Shown here piece after piece: positions 6,262-13,761 of a stretch of DNA of 17,865 bases (position 1 is its first letter; every line of letters begins with the position of its first letter). The translations under genes and the position numbers were made by a program. The stretch is taken from contig JAEZLG010000261.1 in assembly GCA_023435855.1 (NCBI GenBank), positions 1 through 17,865 of the forward strand. Direction: 5' to 3'. The notes beneath the pieces were generated by a model. It was not told the DNA's origin. It worked only from the letters and a program-made list of their open reading frames with translations, and searched no databases. This DNA is from Bacillota bacterium. Its GTDB lineage: Bacteria > Bacillota > Clostridia > Christensenellales > CAG-138.

Positions 6262-7652
6262 TCAATACAAAATATGATGTTGCAGTGATAGGCGGAGGTC
6301 CTGCAGGGTACATTGCCGCAATAAAGGCAGCGCAGCTCGGCGGCAGCGTGATACTTTTTGAAAAGGATACTCTGGGCGGTACCTGCCTTAACCGCGGTTG
6401 TATACCCACCAAAACCTATCTAAAAACTGCCGAGGAAATGGAAGTCATCCGTAATGCGTCAATAAGGGGCATTATAAACGATCCTTCTGTATGTTTAGAT
6501 ATGCAAAAGGCAGTTGCGTATAAGGACAAAGTGGTTCGTCAGCTTACATCCGGCGTAGGCATGCTCCTTAAATCCAATGGCGTTACCGTAGTATACGGAA
6601 CGGCTTCCATGGTTTCACCTACCTCCATTGCTTGCAACGATAAGCTATATGAGGCTTCAAACACTATACTTTGCGGTGGCTCCAAAGCTTCGGTAATACC
6701 CATACCCGGTGTGGAGAGCAAAAACGTACTCCTGAGCGATGATATCCTCAAGCTCACAGACGTACCTCATTCACTTACCATTATCGGCGGCGGTGTGATC
6801 GGTTGCGAGATGGCCGCGGCATTCAATGGATTCGGAAGCAAAGTGACCATAATCGAGGCATTGGACAGGTTGGTTTTTAACATGGACGAGGATATTTCCG
6901 ATGCTATGCGCAAACATCTGGAAAAATCCGGCGTTACCGTGTTTACCGGACAGAAAGTCGAGCGGATATCGGACGAGACCGACGGACAAATTACTGTCCT
7001 TTTTGGAGATGGTAAGTCCGTAACCGCCGATAAACTGCTGCTTTCCATAGGGCGTGTCGCAGATGTTGAATGTCTGGGCGCACTGAAGGATGAAATTAAG
7101 CTCGAACGCGGCAAAATAGTCGTGGATGGCCACATGCGTACCAATATTCCCAACATCTATGCCGCAGGAGATGTGAACGGGCGCTTCATGCTGGCGCATG
7201 CCGCTTTTAAGATGGGTGAGGTTGCGGCCGTTAACGCAATGGGCCGTAATGAGACCTGCAAGCTTAATGCCATACCCGGCTGTATTTACACAATGCCGGA
7301 GGCTTCAGGGGTTGGGCTCACCGAGGCTGAGGCCAAGCGCTGCCTTGGTGAAAATAACATAGCAACGGGAAAATTCCCGTTCTCGGCAAACGGACGCGCG
7401 CTTGCGTCCGGCAGCACCGAGGGTTTCGTAAAAGTGGTTGTGGATACACGTTTTGGCGAGTTAGTTGGCGTGCATATAGTCGGTGCGCTCGCTGCAGAGA
7501 TGATATCGGAAGCGACCTCACTTATTGCAAGCGAAATACCCGCCGATATGGTTGCCGCGATCGTTCACCCGCACCCAACCTTTTCAGAAGCGTTCATGGA
7601 AGCATGCGCGGATGCGTTCAAAAGGTGTATGCACCTTCCGAAGAAGCGATGA
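6258..7652 (+). CDS. lpdA: Dihydrolipoamide dehydrogenase (E3)
   Basis: E3 reoxidises dihydrolipoamide on E2 and reduces NAD. The 464-residue protein is a full-length pyridine-nucleotide disulfide oxidoreductase. It has the FAD dinucleotide motif GGGPAG at 12-17 and the redox disulfide Cys43/Cys48 in GGTCLNRGCIPTK. An NAD motif (IIGGGVIGCE), a second FAD contact (IYAAGDV) and the C-terminal His439/Glu444 pair in HPHPTFSE complete the set. It has no N-terminal lipoyl domain, unlike some clostridial AcoL proteins. The ATG overlaps the E2 stop, indicating translational coupling; GAGGAG is about 11 bases upstream. It is the last gene before the hairpin at 7664-7697. Confidence 0.95.
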   Translation: MINTKYDVAVIGGGPAGYIAAIKAAQLGGSVILFEKDTLGGTCLNRGCIPTKTYLKTAEEMEVIRNASIRGIINDPSVCLDMQKAVAYKDKVVRQLTSGVGMLLKSNGVTVVYGTASMVSPTSIACNDKLYEASNTILCGGSKASVIPIPGVESKNVLLSDDILKLTDVPHSLTIIGGGVIGCEMAAAFNGFGSKVTIIEALDRLVFNMDEDISDAMRKHLEKSGVTVFTGQKVERISDETDGQITVLFGDGKSVTADKLLLSIGRVADVECLGALKDEIKLERGKIVVDGHMRTNIPNIYAAGDVNGRFMLAHAAFKMGEVAAVNAMGRNETCKLNAIPGCIYTMPEASGVGLTEAEAKRCLGENNIATGKFPFSANGRALASGSTEGFVKVVVDTRFGELVGVHIVGALAAEMISEATSLIASEIPADMVAAIVHPHPTFSEAFMEACADAFKRCMHLPKKR

Positions 7653-7663
7653 AAAAATACGAA

Positions 7664-7700
7664 AGATCCCTGTGCGGTTCCGACCGCATAGGGATCTGAT
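7664..7700 (+). terminator. Hairpin terminator between convergent operons
   Basis: A 15-bp stem (7664-7678 with 7683-7697, one G-U pair) closes a TCCG tetraloop. It lies 12 bases after the E3 stop. On the plus strand a modest T-rich tail follows (GATTTGCTTTT). On the minus strand the tail is TTTCGTATTTTTT, so the hairpin can also end transcripts of the convergent lactonase gene (stop at 7731). Confidence 0.8.
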
Positions 7701-7730
7701 TTGCTTTTCGCAGTTCTTTCCTTATTGAAC

Positions 7731-8636
7731 TTATATCTTGTAAAAATGATCCGGCATACCGGTAATACCGGAACGTATGGAGAAGATGCCACCGGCACCG
7801 GGGTTATTCTTGAGATCTTCTCGGGTGTATTTATACTTGGACGATGCTACATAGAAATCCTTCATGTCCTCGCCTCCGAAACCTCCGCAGCAGGCGAATT
7901 CCACGGGAAACTTTATGGTGCCGACATGATTGAATTCTTTATCCCATACGGATATGCGGCCGGTCCAGTGACAAATATAGATATTGTCCTCCACGTCGAT
8001 GTTAATGCCATCAGGCATACCGAGCGTACCAAAGCGAATGACTGCCTTACCGGGGCTTATGGGGCCCTTATCAATATCGTAATCGTAGCACAGCAGGGTT
8101 TGATTGTAAGTATCCACCACGAGCATACGGGTAGAGGCACTGTTCCAAACGATTGCATTAAACTGGTTGATGCCTTGCTCTATTGTCTTTACGCTCCTAT
8201 CGGTATCTACCATATAAAAGCCGCCCAACATATCGGGTGAATAAGCATCGGTGCCGTAAAGCTTGGATACCGAACTCATAAACACACGTCCGCGGGCATC
8301 CACGCGGGTGTCATTATAACGATTGTCAGGGTTGCCGTTTTCGGGATCTACGATAAAGGTAAGATTTCCGGTAGAAAGATCCAGCAGATGAAGACCGCTT
8401 TGGAGCGACACCATGAGTTTATTAATATCATCTGTTGGAATAGCGGAGCCTATGAGCTGACCGGTTCTAAACAGCTCGTCACCGCCTGTTACGGGGTTAA
8501 AACGGTGTACATCGCCCGTGAATAGGTCTGTCCAGTACCATTTGCTTATGCGTGCATCCCATATGGGAGTCTCCGCAAGCTCGACATTTGCATCAATCGC
8601 TAAGGAAAATTCCGACTGCACATACTTCCCGGTCAT
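7731..8636 (-). CDS. SMP-30/gluconolactonase/LRE-family protein
   Basis: This is a six-bladed beta-propeller, probably a cytoplasmic metal-dependent lactonase that opens sugar lactones; there is no signal peptide. At 301 residues it has the normal family length. The metal ligands line up with those of SMP-30: Glu22 (AETPIW), Asn160 (NQFNAIVW) and Asp209 (MPDGINID). The substrate-side pair Arg106/Asn108 in RYNDTRVD is also present. The C-terminal 'NNPGAGGIFSI' is typical of gluconolactonases. The ATG at 8636 has GGAGGG 6 bases upstream. The MarR gene lies 97 bases upstream on the same strand. I see no convincing promoter or terminator in that gap, so the two are probably cotranscribed. The substrate is unknown. 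Confidence 0.87.
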   Translation of the reverse strand: MTGKYVQSEFSLAIDANVELAETPIWDARISKWYWTDLFTGDVHRFNPVTGGDELFRTGQLIGSAIPTDDINKLMVSLQSGLHLLDLSTGNLTFIVDPENGNPDNRYNDTRVDARGRVFMSSVSKLYGTDAYSPDMLGGFYMVDTDRSVKTIEQGINQFNAIVWNSASTRMLVVDTYNQTLLCYDYDIDKGPISPGKAVIRFGTLGMPDGINIDVEDNIYICHWTGRISVWDKEFNHVGTIKFPVEFACCGGFGGEDMKDFYVASSKYKYTREDLKNNPGAGGIFSIRSGITGMPDHFYKI

Positions 8637-8733
8637 ACTTAACCCTCCGTATAATTAATCGTTTGCGCTGAATTGTTTACGTCGTATTTGGAAGCACTGT
8701 CTTGTACGAGGCAGCACCATCTAATACATATAG

Positions 8734-9153
8734 CTATTCAAGCGCTTCAAGGATTCTTACTAGATAGCTCTTGAGCTGCTGTTGTTCTTTCGGCAGCAGG
8801 CAATCAAGCGTTTCCGCATTACACTTGTTGATTGTTGTAAGAATGTCCGGCAACAGAGACGCACCTTCGCTTGTGATGTAGATATCCACGCTGCGTCTGT
8901 CATTTTCTGAATGCCGCCGCTCGATAAGCCCCTTTTTTTCCATGCGGGTGAGTATGCCCGTCATCGTGGAGCTATCCAACCTGCAAAACTGCGCGAGTAC
9001 GGAGGGGGAGAGATTTCCTTCTTTACGTAATAAATACATCACCATGTATTGCGCCGGGGTAACATCGAAAGATTGCAGACTCGCCTTGAAATGTGTGTGT
9101 ACAGTATTCTGAACTGCGGTAAGCAAATAGTTAATGCACTCGTTGAGTTCCAT
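8734..9153 (-). CDS. MarR-family transcriptional regulator
   Basis: A 139-residue winged-helix dimeric regulator with the full MarR layout: an N-terminal dimerisation helix, then 'VTPAQYMVMYLLRKEGNLSPSVLAQ'. The recognition helix is near 'DSSTMTGILTRMEKKGLI' and the wing is ERRHSENDRRSVDIYIT, with the conserved Asp-Arg pair. A C-terminal dimerisation helix ends the protein. MarR proteins usually repress their own gene and a divergent operon and release DNA on binding a small ligand. Here three palindromic units lie in the divergent promoter region (9226-9270). This makes the acyl-CoA dehydrogenase/Etf operon its probable target, with an acyl-CoA or aromatic acid as possible ligands. The start at 9153 has GAGG 6 bases upstream. 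Confidence 0.9.
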   Translation of the reverse strand: MELNECINYLLTAVQNTVHTHFKASLQSFDVTPAQYMVMYLLRKEGNLSPSVLAQFCRLDSSTMTGILTRMEKKGLIERRHSENDRRSVDIYITSEGASLLPDILTTINKCNAETLDCLLPKEQQQLKSYLVRILEALE

Positions 9154-9172
9154 CCTTTACCTCACTGCGTGT

Positions 9173-9186
9173 TGATAACGTTTTCA
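9173..9186. promoter_or_regulatory. Catabolite-responsive element (cre) for CcpA
   Basis: TGATAACGTTTTCA matches the Firmicute cre consensus TGWNANCGNTNWCA at every position on both strands. It lies just after the predicted marR transcription start (near 9190) and before the marR start codon at 9153, a position where bound CcpA blocks elongation. It should place marR and the lactonase gene under carbon-catabolite repression. Confidence 0.7.
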
Positions 9187-9195
9187 TATAAATCC

Positions 9196-9224
9196 ATTTT
9201 AGGGGTAGTGAGCAAGATAGTCAA
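9196..9224 (-). promoter_or_regulatory. Promoter of marR and the lactonase gene
   Basis: On the minus strand, -35 TTGACT (9219-9224) and -10 TAAAAT (9196-9201), each 5 of 6 to consensus, are 17 bases apart. The start would be near 9190, giving a leader of about 37 bases. The repeat array begins two bases upstream of the -35. Confidence 0.7.
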
Positions 9225-9225
9225 G

Positions 9226-9270
9226 ATATTTTGTATACAAATATTTTGTATAGAAATATCTTGCATGCAA
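9226..9270. repeat. Three tandem 15-bp palindromic units, probable MarR operator array
   Basis: Three contiguous 15-bp units are visible: ATATTTTGTATACAA (9226-9240), ATATTTTGTATAGAA (9241-9255) and ATATCTTGCATGCAA (9256-9270). Each holds a 10-bp dyad: TTGTATACAA (perfect), TTGTATAGAA (one change) and TTGCATGCAA (perfect). MarR-family dimers commonly bind TTG-N4-CAA-type palindromes. The array fills the space between the marR -35 element and the -35 of the divergent dehydrogenase promoter, so one array could control both directions. Differences between unit 3 and units 1-2 keep the dyad intact, which suggests selection on binding. Confidence 0.75.
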
Positions 9271-9289
9271 ATAAAAACCACGCTATACT
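9261..9289 (+). promoter_or_regulatory. Promoter of the acyl-CoA dehydrogenase/Etf operon
   Basis: The -35 TTGCAT (9261-9266, weak) and -10 TATACT (9284-9289, 5 of 6) are 17 bases apart. Transcription would start near 9296, about 29 bases before the ATG. The -35 lies within the third operator unit, so a bound MarR dimer should exclude RNA polymerase. Confidence 0.65.
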
Positions 9290-9324
9290 TACAATAACCT
9301 AAGCAACATTGGGGAGGATGTATT

Positions 9325-10467
9325 ATGGACTTTACGTTGTCACCATCGCACGAACTGCTCAAGAGCTTATACAAAAAATTCGCCGAGGCGGAAGTCAAGC
9401 CGCTTGCGCGTGATATGGACGAAACCGAGGTTATGTCCATGGAACTCGTACAAAAGATGCAGGCACTTGGCTTCTTCGGCATACCGTATCCTCGTGAATA
9501 CGGCGGATCCGGCGCGGACACTCTGGCATATGCCCTTTGCATGGAGGAGATATCCAAAGCCGATGCAAGTACCGGCATAACCATATCCGTACATACATCG
9601 CTATGTTGTTCGAGTATCTACGAATACGGCAACGAAGCACAGAAACAGGAATTCCTGCGCCCGTTGGTAGATGGCCGCAAGATTGGCTGCTTTTGCCTGA
9701 CAGAGCCCAACGCGGGTTCAGACGCATCCGGAATTCAGTCGTTTGCGCGGCGTGAGGCGAATGAATACATTCTCAACGGCTCCAAGGTATTTACGACCAA
9801 CTCCGACTTTGCGGATACCATGGTGGTGTTTGCCTATACCGACAAAGGAATGGGTACGGATGGCATATCTGCCTTTATACTGGATGCCAAATCCAAAGGT
9901 GTCTATGTAAGCGCAAACATCCCCCGCATGGGCATTCGTGCCGCATCCAACTGTGAAGTGGCGTTCCAGAATGTACACATACCGGCTTCTAATCTACTAA
10001 AGAATGAGGGCATGGGCTTTGAAATCGCAATGAAAGCGCTGGACGGCGGCCGCATAGGTATCGGTGCGCAGGCCGTAGGTATTGCGCAGGGTGCGCTGAA
10101 CGCCGTCATTGAATATGTCAAGGAGCGCAAGCAGTTCGGCAAGCCGATAGGTTCGTTTCAGAATTCCAAGTTCAAGCTTGCCGAGATGCAGACCAAGATA
10201 GATGCCGCAAGACTTTTGGTGTGGCGTGCCGCAATGGATAAGGACGCCCACCGCGACTATGGCACCTCCGCCGCTATGTGTAAGCTTTTCGCATCGGAAG
10301 TGGCAAACGATGTTACCCGCGGTTGTGTGCAGCTTTTCGGCGGCTACGGCTACTGCCGTGAGTATCCGGTAGAGCGCATGATGCGCGATGCCAAGATAAC
10401 CGAGATATACGAGGGCACATCCGAGGTTATGAAGATGGTCATCTCCAACTCTATAAAAGTACGCTGA
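9325..10467 (+). CDS. Acyl-CoA dehydrogenase (short-chain/butyryl-CoA type)
   Basis: This FAD enzyme interconverts a short-chain acyl-CoA and its 2,3-enoyl-CoA, exchanging electrons with Etf. The 380-residue length is normal. The three-domain order is present: an N-terminal helical domain; a middle beta domain with the signature 'CFCLTEPNAGSDA' and 'RMGIRAASNCEV'; and a C-terminal helical domain with 'RKQFGKPIGSFQ' and 'QLFGGYGYCREYPVERMMRDAK'. The catalytic base is Glu363 in IYEGTSEV, the position used in short-chain enzymes. GGGGAGG lies 7 bases upstream of the ATG. The stop overlaps the ribosome site of etfB. The direction (oxidation of acyl-CoA or reduction of enoyl-CoA) is not determined. 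The link to an Etf pair is typical of clostridial butyryl-CoA dehydrogenases. Confidence 0.93.
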   Translation: MDFTLSPSHELLKSLYKKFAEAEVKPLARDMDETEVMSMELVQKMQALGFFGIPYPREYGGSGADTLAYALCMEEISKADASTGITISVHTSLCCSSIYEYGNEAQKQEFLRPLVDGRKIGCFCLTEPNAGSDASGIQSFARREANEYILNGSKVFTTNSDFADTMVVFAYTDKGMGTDGISAFILDAKSKGVYVSANIPRMGIRAASNCEVAFQNVHIPASNLLKNEGMGFEIAMKALDGGRIGIGAQAVGIAQGALNAVIEYVKERKQFGKPIGSFQNSKFKLAEMQTKIDAARLLVWRAAMDKDAHRDYGTSAAMCKLFASEVANDVTRGCVQLFGGYGYCREYPVERMMRDAKITEIYEGTSEVMKMVISNSIKVR

Positions 10468-10478
10468 GGTGAAACAGA

Positions 10479-11273
10479 ATGAAGATCGTTGTTTGCATAA
10501 AACAGGTTCCGGACACGAGCGAAGTCAAAATTAATCCCGTGACCAATACGCTCATCCGAACCGGGATACCGGTAATCGTTAATCCCGACGATAAGGCGGG
10601 CATTGAGGTTGCACTGACGCTTAAATCCACTGTTGCGGATTGCACGGTATCCGTGCTGTCCATGGGTCCGCCGCATGCTGAAACAGCACTGCTCGAGGCT
10701 CTTGCAATGGGTTGTGACGAAGCTTATCTATTGTGCGGAAGGGAATTCGGCGGTTCGGATACGCTTGCTACCTCCACTGCGCTTGCTGCAGCGCTCCGCC
10801 TTATAGGCTACGACCTTATCATAACCGGCCGCCAGGCAATAGATGGTGACACGGCACAGGTTGGTCCGCAGATAGCCGAACATCTTTCTATACCTCATGT
10901 GAGTTATGTCGAAAAGGTCGATTTTGAAGATGCAGGCACGCTCATTGTCAACAGGCGCTATGAGGATAGGGTACACCGCTTGCGTGTAAAAACGCCCTGT
11001 TTGATTACAACGCTTTCACAAGCTTGTACGCCCCGTTATATGACGGTGCCGGGCGTTGTGGATGCATGGAATAAGACCATAACAAAAATTGGGTTCGACA
11101 CATTAAAGAATGATCTGGCGATCGAGTCCGTGGGACTTAAAGGTTCTCCCACCAATGTTGTATGTTCTTACACAAAAGAGCCCCGCGGTCAGGGTATGCT
11201 GCTGTGCGGACTGAGCGCTGACGAGGCTGTAGATACCATCGTGGCAAGGCTGCACGAGAGCCACATTATTTAA
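10479..11273 (+). CDS. etfB: Electron transfer flavoprotein beta subunit
   Basis: EtfB pairs with EtfA to carry electrons to or from the acyl-CoA dehydrogenase. The 264-residue protein starts with the classic MKIVVCIKQVPDT. It contains 'NPDDKAGIEVAL', 'VSVLSMGPP' and the nucleotide-binding 'IITGRQAIDGDTAQVGPQIAEHL' typical of clostridial Etf proteins that work with butyryl-CoA dehydrogenase, including bifurcating ones. Whether this pair bifurcates electrons cannot be settled by eye. It begins 11 bases after the dehydrogenase stop, and its own stop is 13 bases before the EtfA fusion, whose ribosome site AAGGAGA overlaps that stop. Confidence 0.94.
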   Translation: MKIVVCIKQVPDTSEVKINPVTNTLIRTGIPVIVNPDDKAGIEVALTLKSTVADCTVSVLSMGPPHAETALLEALAMGCDEAYLLCGREFGGSDTLATSTALAAALRLIGYDLIITGRQAIDGDTAQVGPQIAEHLSIPHVSYVEKVDFEDAGTLIVNRRYEDRVHRLRVKTPCLITTLSQACTPRYMTVPGVVDAWNKTITKIGFDTLKNDLAIESVGLKGSPTNVVCSYTKEPRGQGMLLCGLSADEAVDTIVARLHESHII

Positions 11274-11286
11274 GGAGATACCGTCT

Positions 11287-13107
11287 ATGAGTAAGAATGT
11301 ATACGTCGTAATTGAACAAAGAGATGGTAACGTCCAAAGCATAGGTTATGAATTGCTTGGTGAAGCATATTCCCTTGCTTTCGATTTAAAGCAAAAGGTA
11401 GTGGCGGTACTTATCGGTGGTAAAAACATTACGGACAAGGCGCAGGAGCTGATATACTTCGGTGCAGACGAGGTAGTGACAGTCGCGGATGACAGGCTGA
11501 AAGAATTCGCCTCTCTTCCATATGCACGTGCGTTGGAGCAGATTATCCGCGCGGACGACCCCGAAATCATGCTCTTTGGAGCAACCTCCATTGGAAGGGA
11601 TCTTGCACCTCGCACCTCGGCGAGAGTTAAGACCGGTCTGACCGCGGACTGCACAGGGTTGTGCATCAATCCCGAAAATGGCTTGCTTATGATGACACGC
11701 CCTGCGTTTGGGGGCAACCTTATGGCGGTTATCAACTGCAAGCGGCACAGGCCGCAGATGGCTACGGTGCGCCCCGGCGTAATGCAGCCTCTTGAACGCG
11801 ATGCAGCGCGCACCGGGTGCATACACAGCTTCGATGTCGTATTTGAGCATAGCGACTTTACAGTTGAACTCATTGAGGTAATCACAGACCTTAAGGAGAA
11901 GGCGGATATTACCAAGGCGAAGTATCTTGTCAGCGGTGGCCGCGGAATAGGGGGCCCCGAGGGTTTTGAGGGGCTAAGGAAACTTGCCGACGAACTTGGC
12001 GGTGAAATCGCATCCTCCAGGGCACCAGTGGAAGCGGGCTGGATAGGTGCAGAGTATCAAGTCGGACAGACGGGTAAGACCGTCCGCCCAAGCCTTTATC
12101 TTGCCTGCGGAATATCCGGTGCAATACAGCATATGGCCGGTATGGAGAATTCCGAAACAATCATCGCCATCAATACCAATGAAACTGCACCCATCTTCAA
12201 CCTCGCGGATCTCGGAATCGTGGGCGATGTCAACGTAATACTGCCAAAGCTGACTGAAGCCGTGAGGAAGGCCAAAGCTTCGGGCTGCGGTTATTTACCG
12301 TGTGCCGGCACAGATTCCTTCCTCAACCTGCGCAATGTTACCTTCAGCGTGCAGCAGGGAATTGCTTATCTTACCATAAACCGTCCGCAATCCATGAACT
12401 CGCTCACTGCAGACACACTTAAGGAGATCGGTGCGGTGGCAGATAAGCTTGCGAAGGAGGATAGCGTAAAGGTGCTCATTGTGCGAGGCGCGGGTGGACG
12501 CGCGTTTGCCGCAGGCGCTGACATTGCTGCTATGCGTGAGATGACCGAGGAGGAGGGACGCGAATTATCCGTGCTTGCTCAGACATCCTTTAGTAAGCTT
12601 AAAGCCTTGCCGCAAATCGTCATCGCAGCGGTAAACGGCTTTGCATTGGGCGGCGGAAACGAGCTTGCCATGGCCTGCGATATACGTATTGCGAGTTCAC
12701 GCTCCAAATTCGGTCAGCCGGAAGTCAACCTCGGTCTAATCCCGGGATTTACCGGAACGCAACGGCTGCCGCGGTTGGTGGGGCAGGGCATGGCCAAATC
12801 CCTCATCTTCACAACGGAAATGATTAGCGCAGAGGAAGCTCTAAGAATCGGTCTGGTCAGCAAGGTTGTAGCCCCTGAAGCGCTCATGCGTACCGTGCAA
12901 GGAATCGCGATGCTGATACTCAATAAAAGCGTATATGCAGTGCAGCAGGCTAAGAAAGCGATCAACGAGGGCTGTGCAGTGGATATCGAGCATGGGCTTC
13001 AGTTCGAAAACGATGCATGGACCAACTGCTTTAGCGAAGCGGGCGAAGCACATGAGGGCATGACTGCCTTCGTGAAAAAGCGCAAGCCCAATTTCAGGGA
13101 TTTTTAA
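11287..13107 (+). CDS. EtfA-crotonase fusion: electron transfer flavoprotein alpha subunit joined to enoyl-CoA hydratase
   Basis: One open frame of 606 residues encodes two complete enzymes. Residues 1 to about 325 are EtfA. The FAD domain has 'LVSGGRGIGG', 'SSRAPVEAGW', 'QVGQTGKTVRPSLYLACGIS' and 'ADLGIVGDVNVILP'. After a linker of about 20 residues, residues 347-606 form a full crotonase domain (260 residues, the usual length of the free enzyme). It has 'TINRPQSMNSL', the oxyanion-hole segment 'AFAAGADIAAM' and 'NGFALGGGNELAMACD'. Both hydratase acids are present, Glu459 and Glu479, spaced 20 apart as in rat enoyl-CoA hydratase. No ribosome site or in-frame ATG/GTG/TTG lies near the junction, so the crotonase is probably made only as part of the fusion. 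The fusion would link electron transfer for acyl-CoA dehydrogenation with hydration of the enoyl-CoA product. Confidence 0.93.
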   Translation: MSKNVYVVIEQRDGNVQSIGYELLGEAYSLAFDLKQKVVAVLIGGKNITDKAQELIYFGADEVVTVADDRLKEFASLPYARALEQIIRADDPEIMLFGATSIGRDLAPRTSARVKTGLTADCTGLCINPENGLLMMTRPAFGGNLMAVINCKRHRPQMATVRPGVMQPLERDAARTGCIHSFDVVFEHSDFTVELIEVITDLKEKADITKAKYLVSGGRGIGGPEGFEGLRKLADELGGEIASSRAPVEAGWIGAEYQVGQTGKTVRPSLYLACGISGAIQHMAGMENSETIIAINTNETAPIFNLADLGIVGDVNVILPKLTEAVRKAKASGCGYLPCAGTDSFLNLRNVTFSVQQGIAYLTINRPQSMNSLTADTLKEIGAVADKLAKEDSVKVLIVRGAGGRAFAAGADIAAMREMTEEEGRELSVLAQTSFSKLKALPQIVIAAVNGFALGGGNELAMACDIRIASSRSKFGQPEVNLGLIPGFTGTQRLPRLVGQGMAKSLIFTTEMISAEEALRIGLVSKVVAPEALMRTVQGIAMLILNKSVYAVQQAKKAINEGCAVDIEHGLQFENDAWTNCFSEAGEAHEGMTAFVKKRKPNFRDF

Positions 13108-13125
13108 CAAGGAGGTAAATATAGA

Positions 13126-13668
13126 ATGGATTTTATAAATTGCGTGAGCAGCAGGCGGAGCACCCGCAAATTTAAATCCAAACCAATCGAGCACGATGTG
13201 ATGGAACGAGTGATCGACGCGGCATCCTATTCTCCCTCATGGAAGAACACGCAGACTGCCCGTTACACAATAGTCGAAAGTGAAGCGCTTAAAAACGAGC
13301 TCGCCGACCGAAGCACGGTAAGCTTTCCGAACAACGGTCGTATCATCAAAGGCGCGCCTGCCGTGGTGGTGCTCTCCAGCATTCGCGGCAGATCCGGTTA
13401 TGAACGCGATGGCTCTTTCTCTACCTCCAAGGGAGATGCATGGGAGATGTTCGATGCGGGCATCGCTGCACAGACTCTATGCCTTGCAGCTTGTAACGAA
13501 GGGCTCGGTACTGTGATTATGGGCATATTTGATGAAAATGAAGTTTCATATGTGATAGGGCTCGACAATTCTCAGCGTGTTTCCGCCCTCATAGCAATCG
13601 GTTATCCAGACGAGCAGCCTGTGATGCCAAAACGCAAGGAAACGAGTAGTCTCATAGAATACAGATGA
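13126..13668 (+). CDS. Nitroreductase-family FMN oxidoreductase
   Basis: A 180-residue protein with the nitroreductase fold, which uses FMN and NAD(P)H; the physiological electron acceptor is unknown. Visible family features are the N-terminal FMN-phosphate contact 'SRRSTRKFKSKPIE', 'AASYSPSWKNTQ' and 'NNGRIIKGAPAVVVL'. The helix 'DAGIAAQTLCLAACNEGLGTVIMG' and the closing 'IGYPDE' are also present. GGAGG precedes the ATG by 10 bases, and the gene lies 18 bases after the EtfA fusion, so it is the last gene of the operon. A role as a redox partner or as a reductase for an enoyl or nitro compound is possible but not shown. Confidence 0.87.
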   Translation: MDFINCVSSRRSTRKFKSKPIEHDVMERVIDAASYSPSWKNTQTARYTIVESEALKNELADRSTVSFPNNGRIIKGAPAVVVLSSIRGRSGYERDGSFSTSKGDAWEMFDAGIAAQTLCLAACNEGLGTVIMGIFDENEVSYVIGLDNSQRVSALIAIGYPDEQPVMPKRKETSSLIEYR

Positions 13669-13724
13669 TATCTGTTTGCTACTTGAGGTCAATCAGAGTA
13701 TTAGCCCGAAATTATATACAAAAT

Positions 13725-13761
13725 AAACCCTTCGGAAGGCAGCAATTTCGAAGGGTTTTTT
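13725..13761 (+). terminator. Rho-independent terminator of the acyl-CoA dehydrogenase operon
   Basis: A 10-bp stem AAACCCTTCG (13725-13734) pairs with CGAAGGGTTT (13749-13758) around a 14-base loop. The 3' arm runs into TTTTTT (13756-13761). It lies 56 bases after the nitroreductase stop. The reverse side has only a broken T tail. Confidence 0.88.

Noticed and set aside
7701..8240. 179-codon plus-strand open frame after E3
   Set aside because: It starts inside the convergent terminator region and is antisense to the lactonase-like gene; no motif or ribosome site supports it.
12300..12345. Internal translation start for a separate crotonase
   Set aside because: There is no in-frame ATG, GTG or TTG with a ribosome site near the junction; the only ATG here is out of frame.
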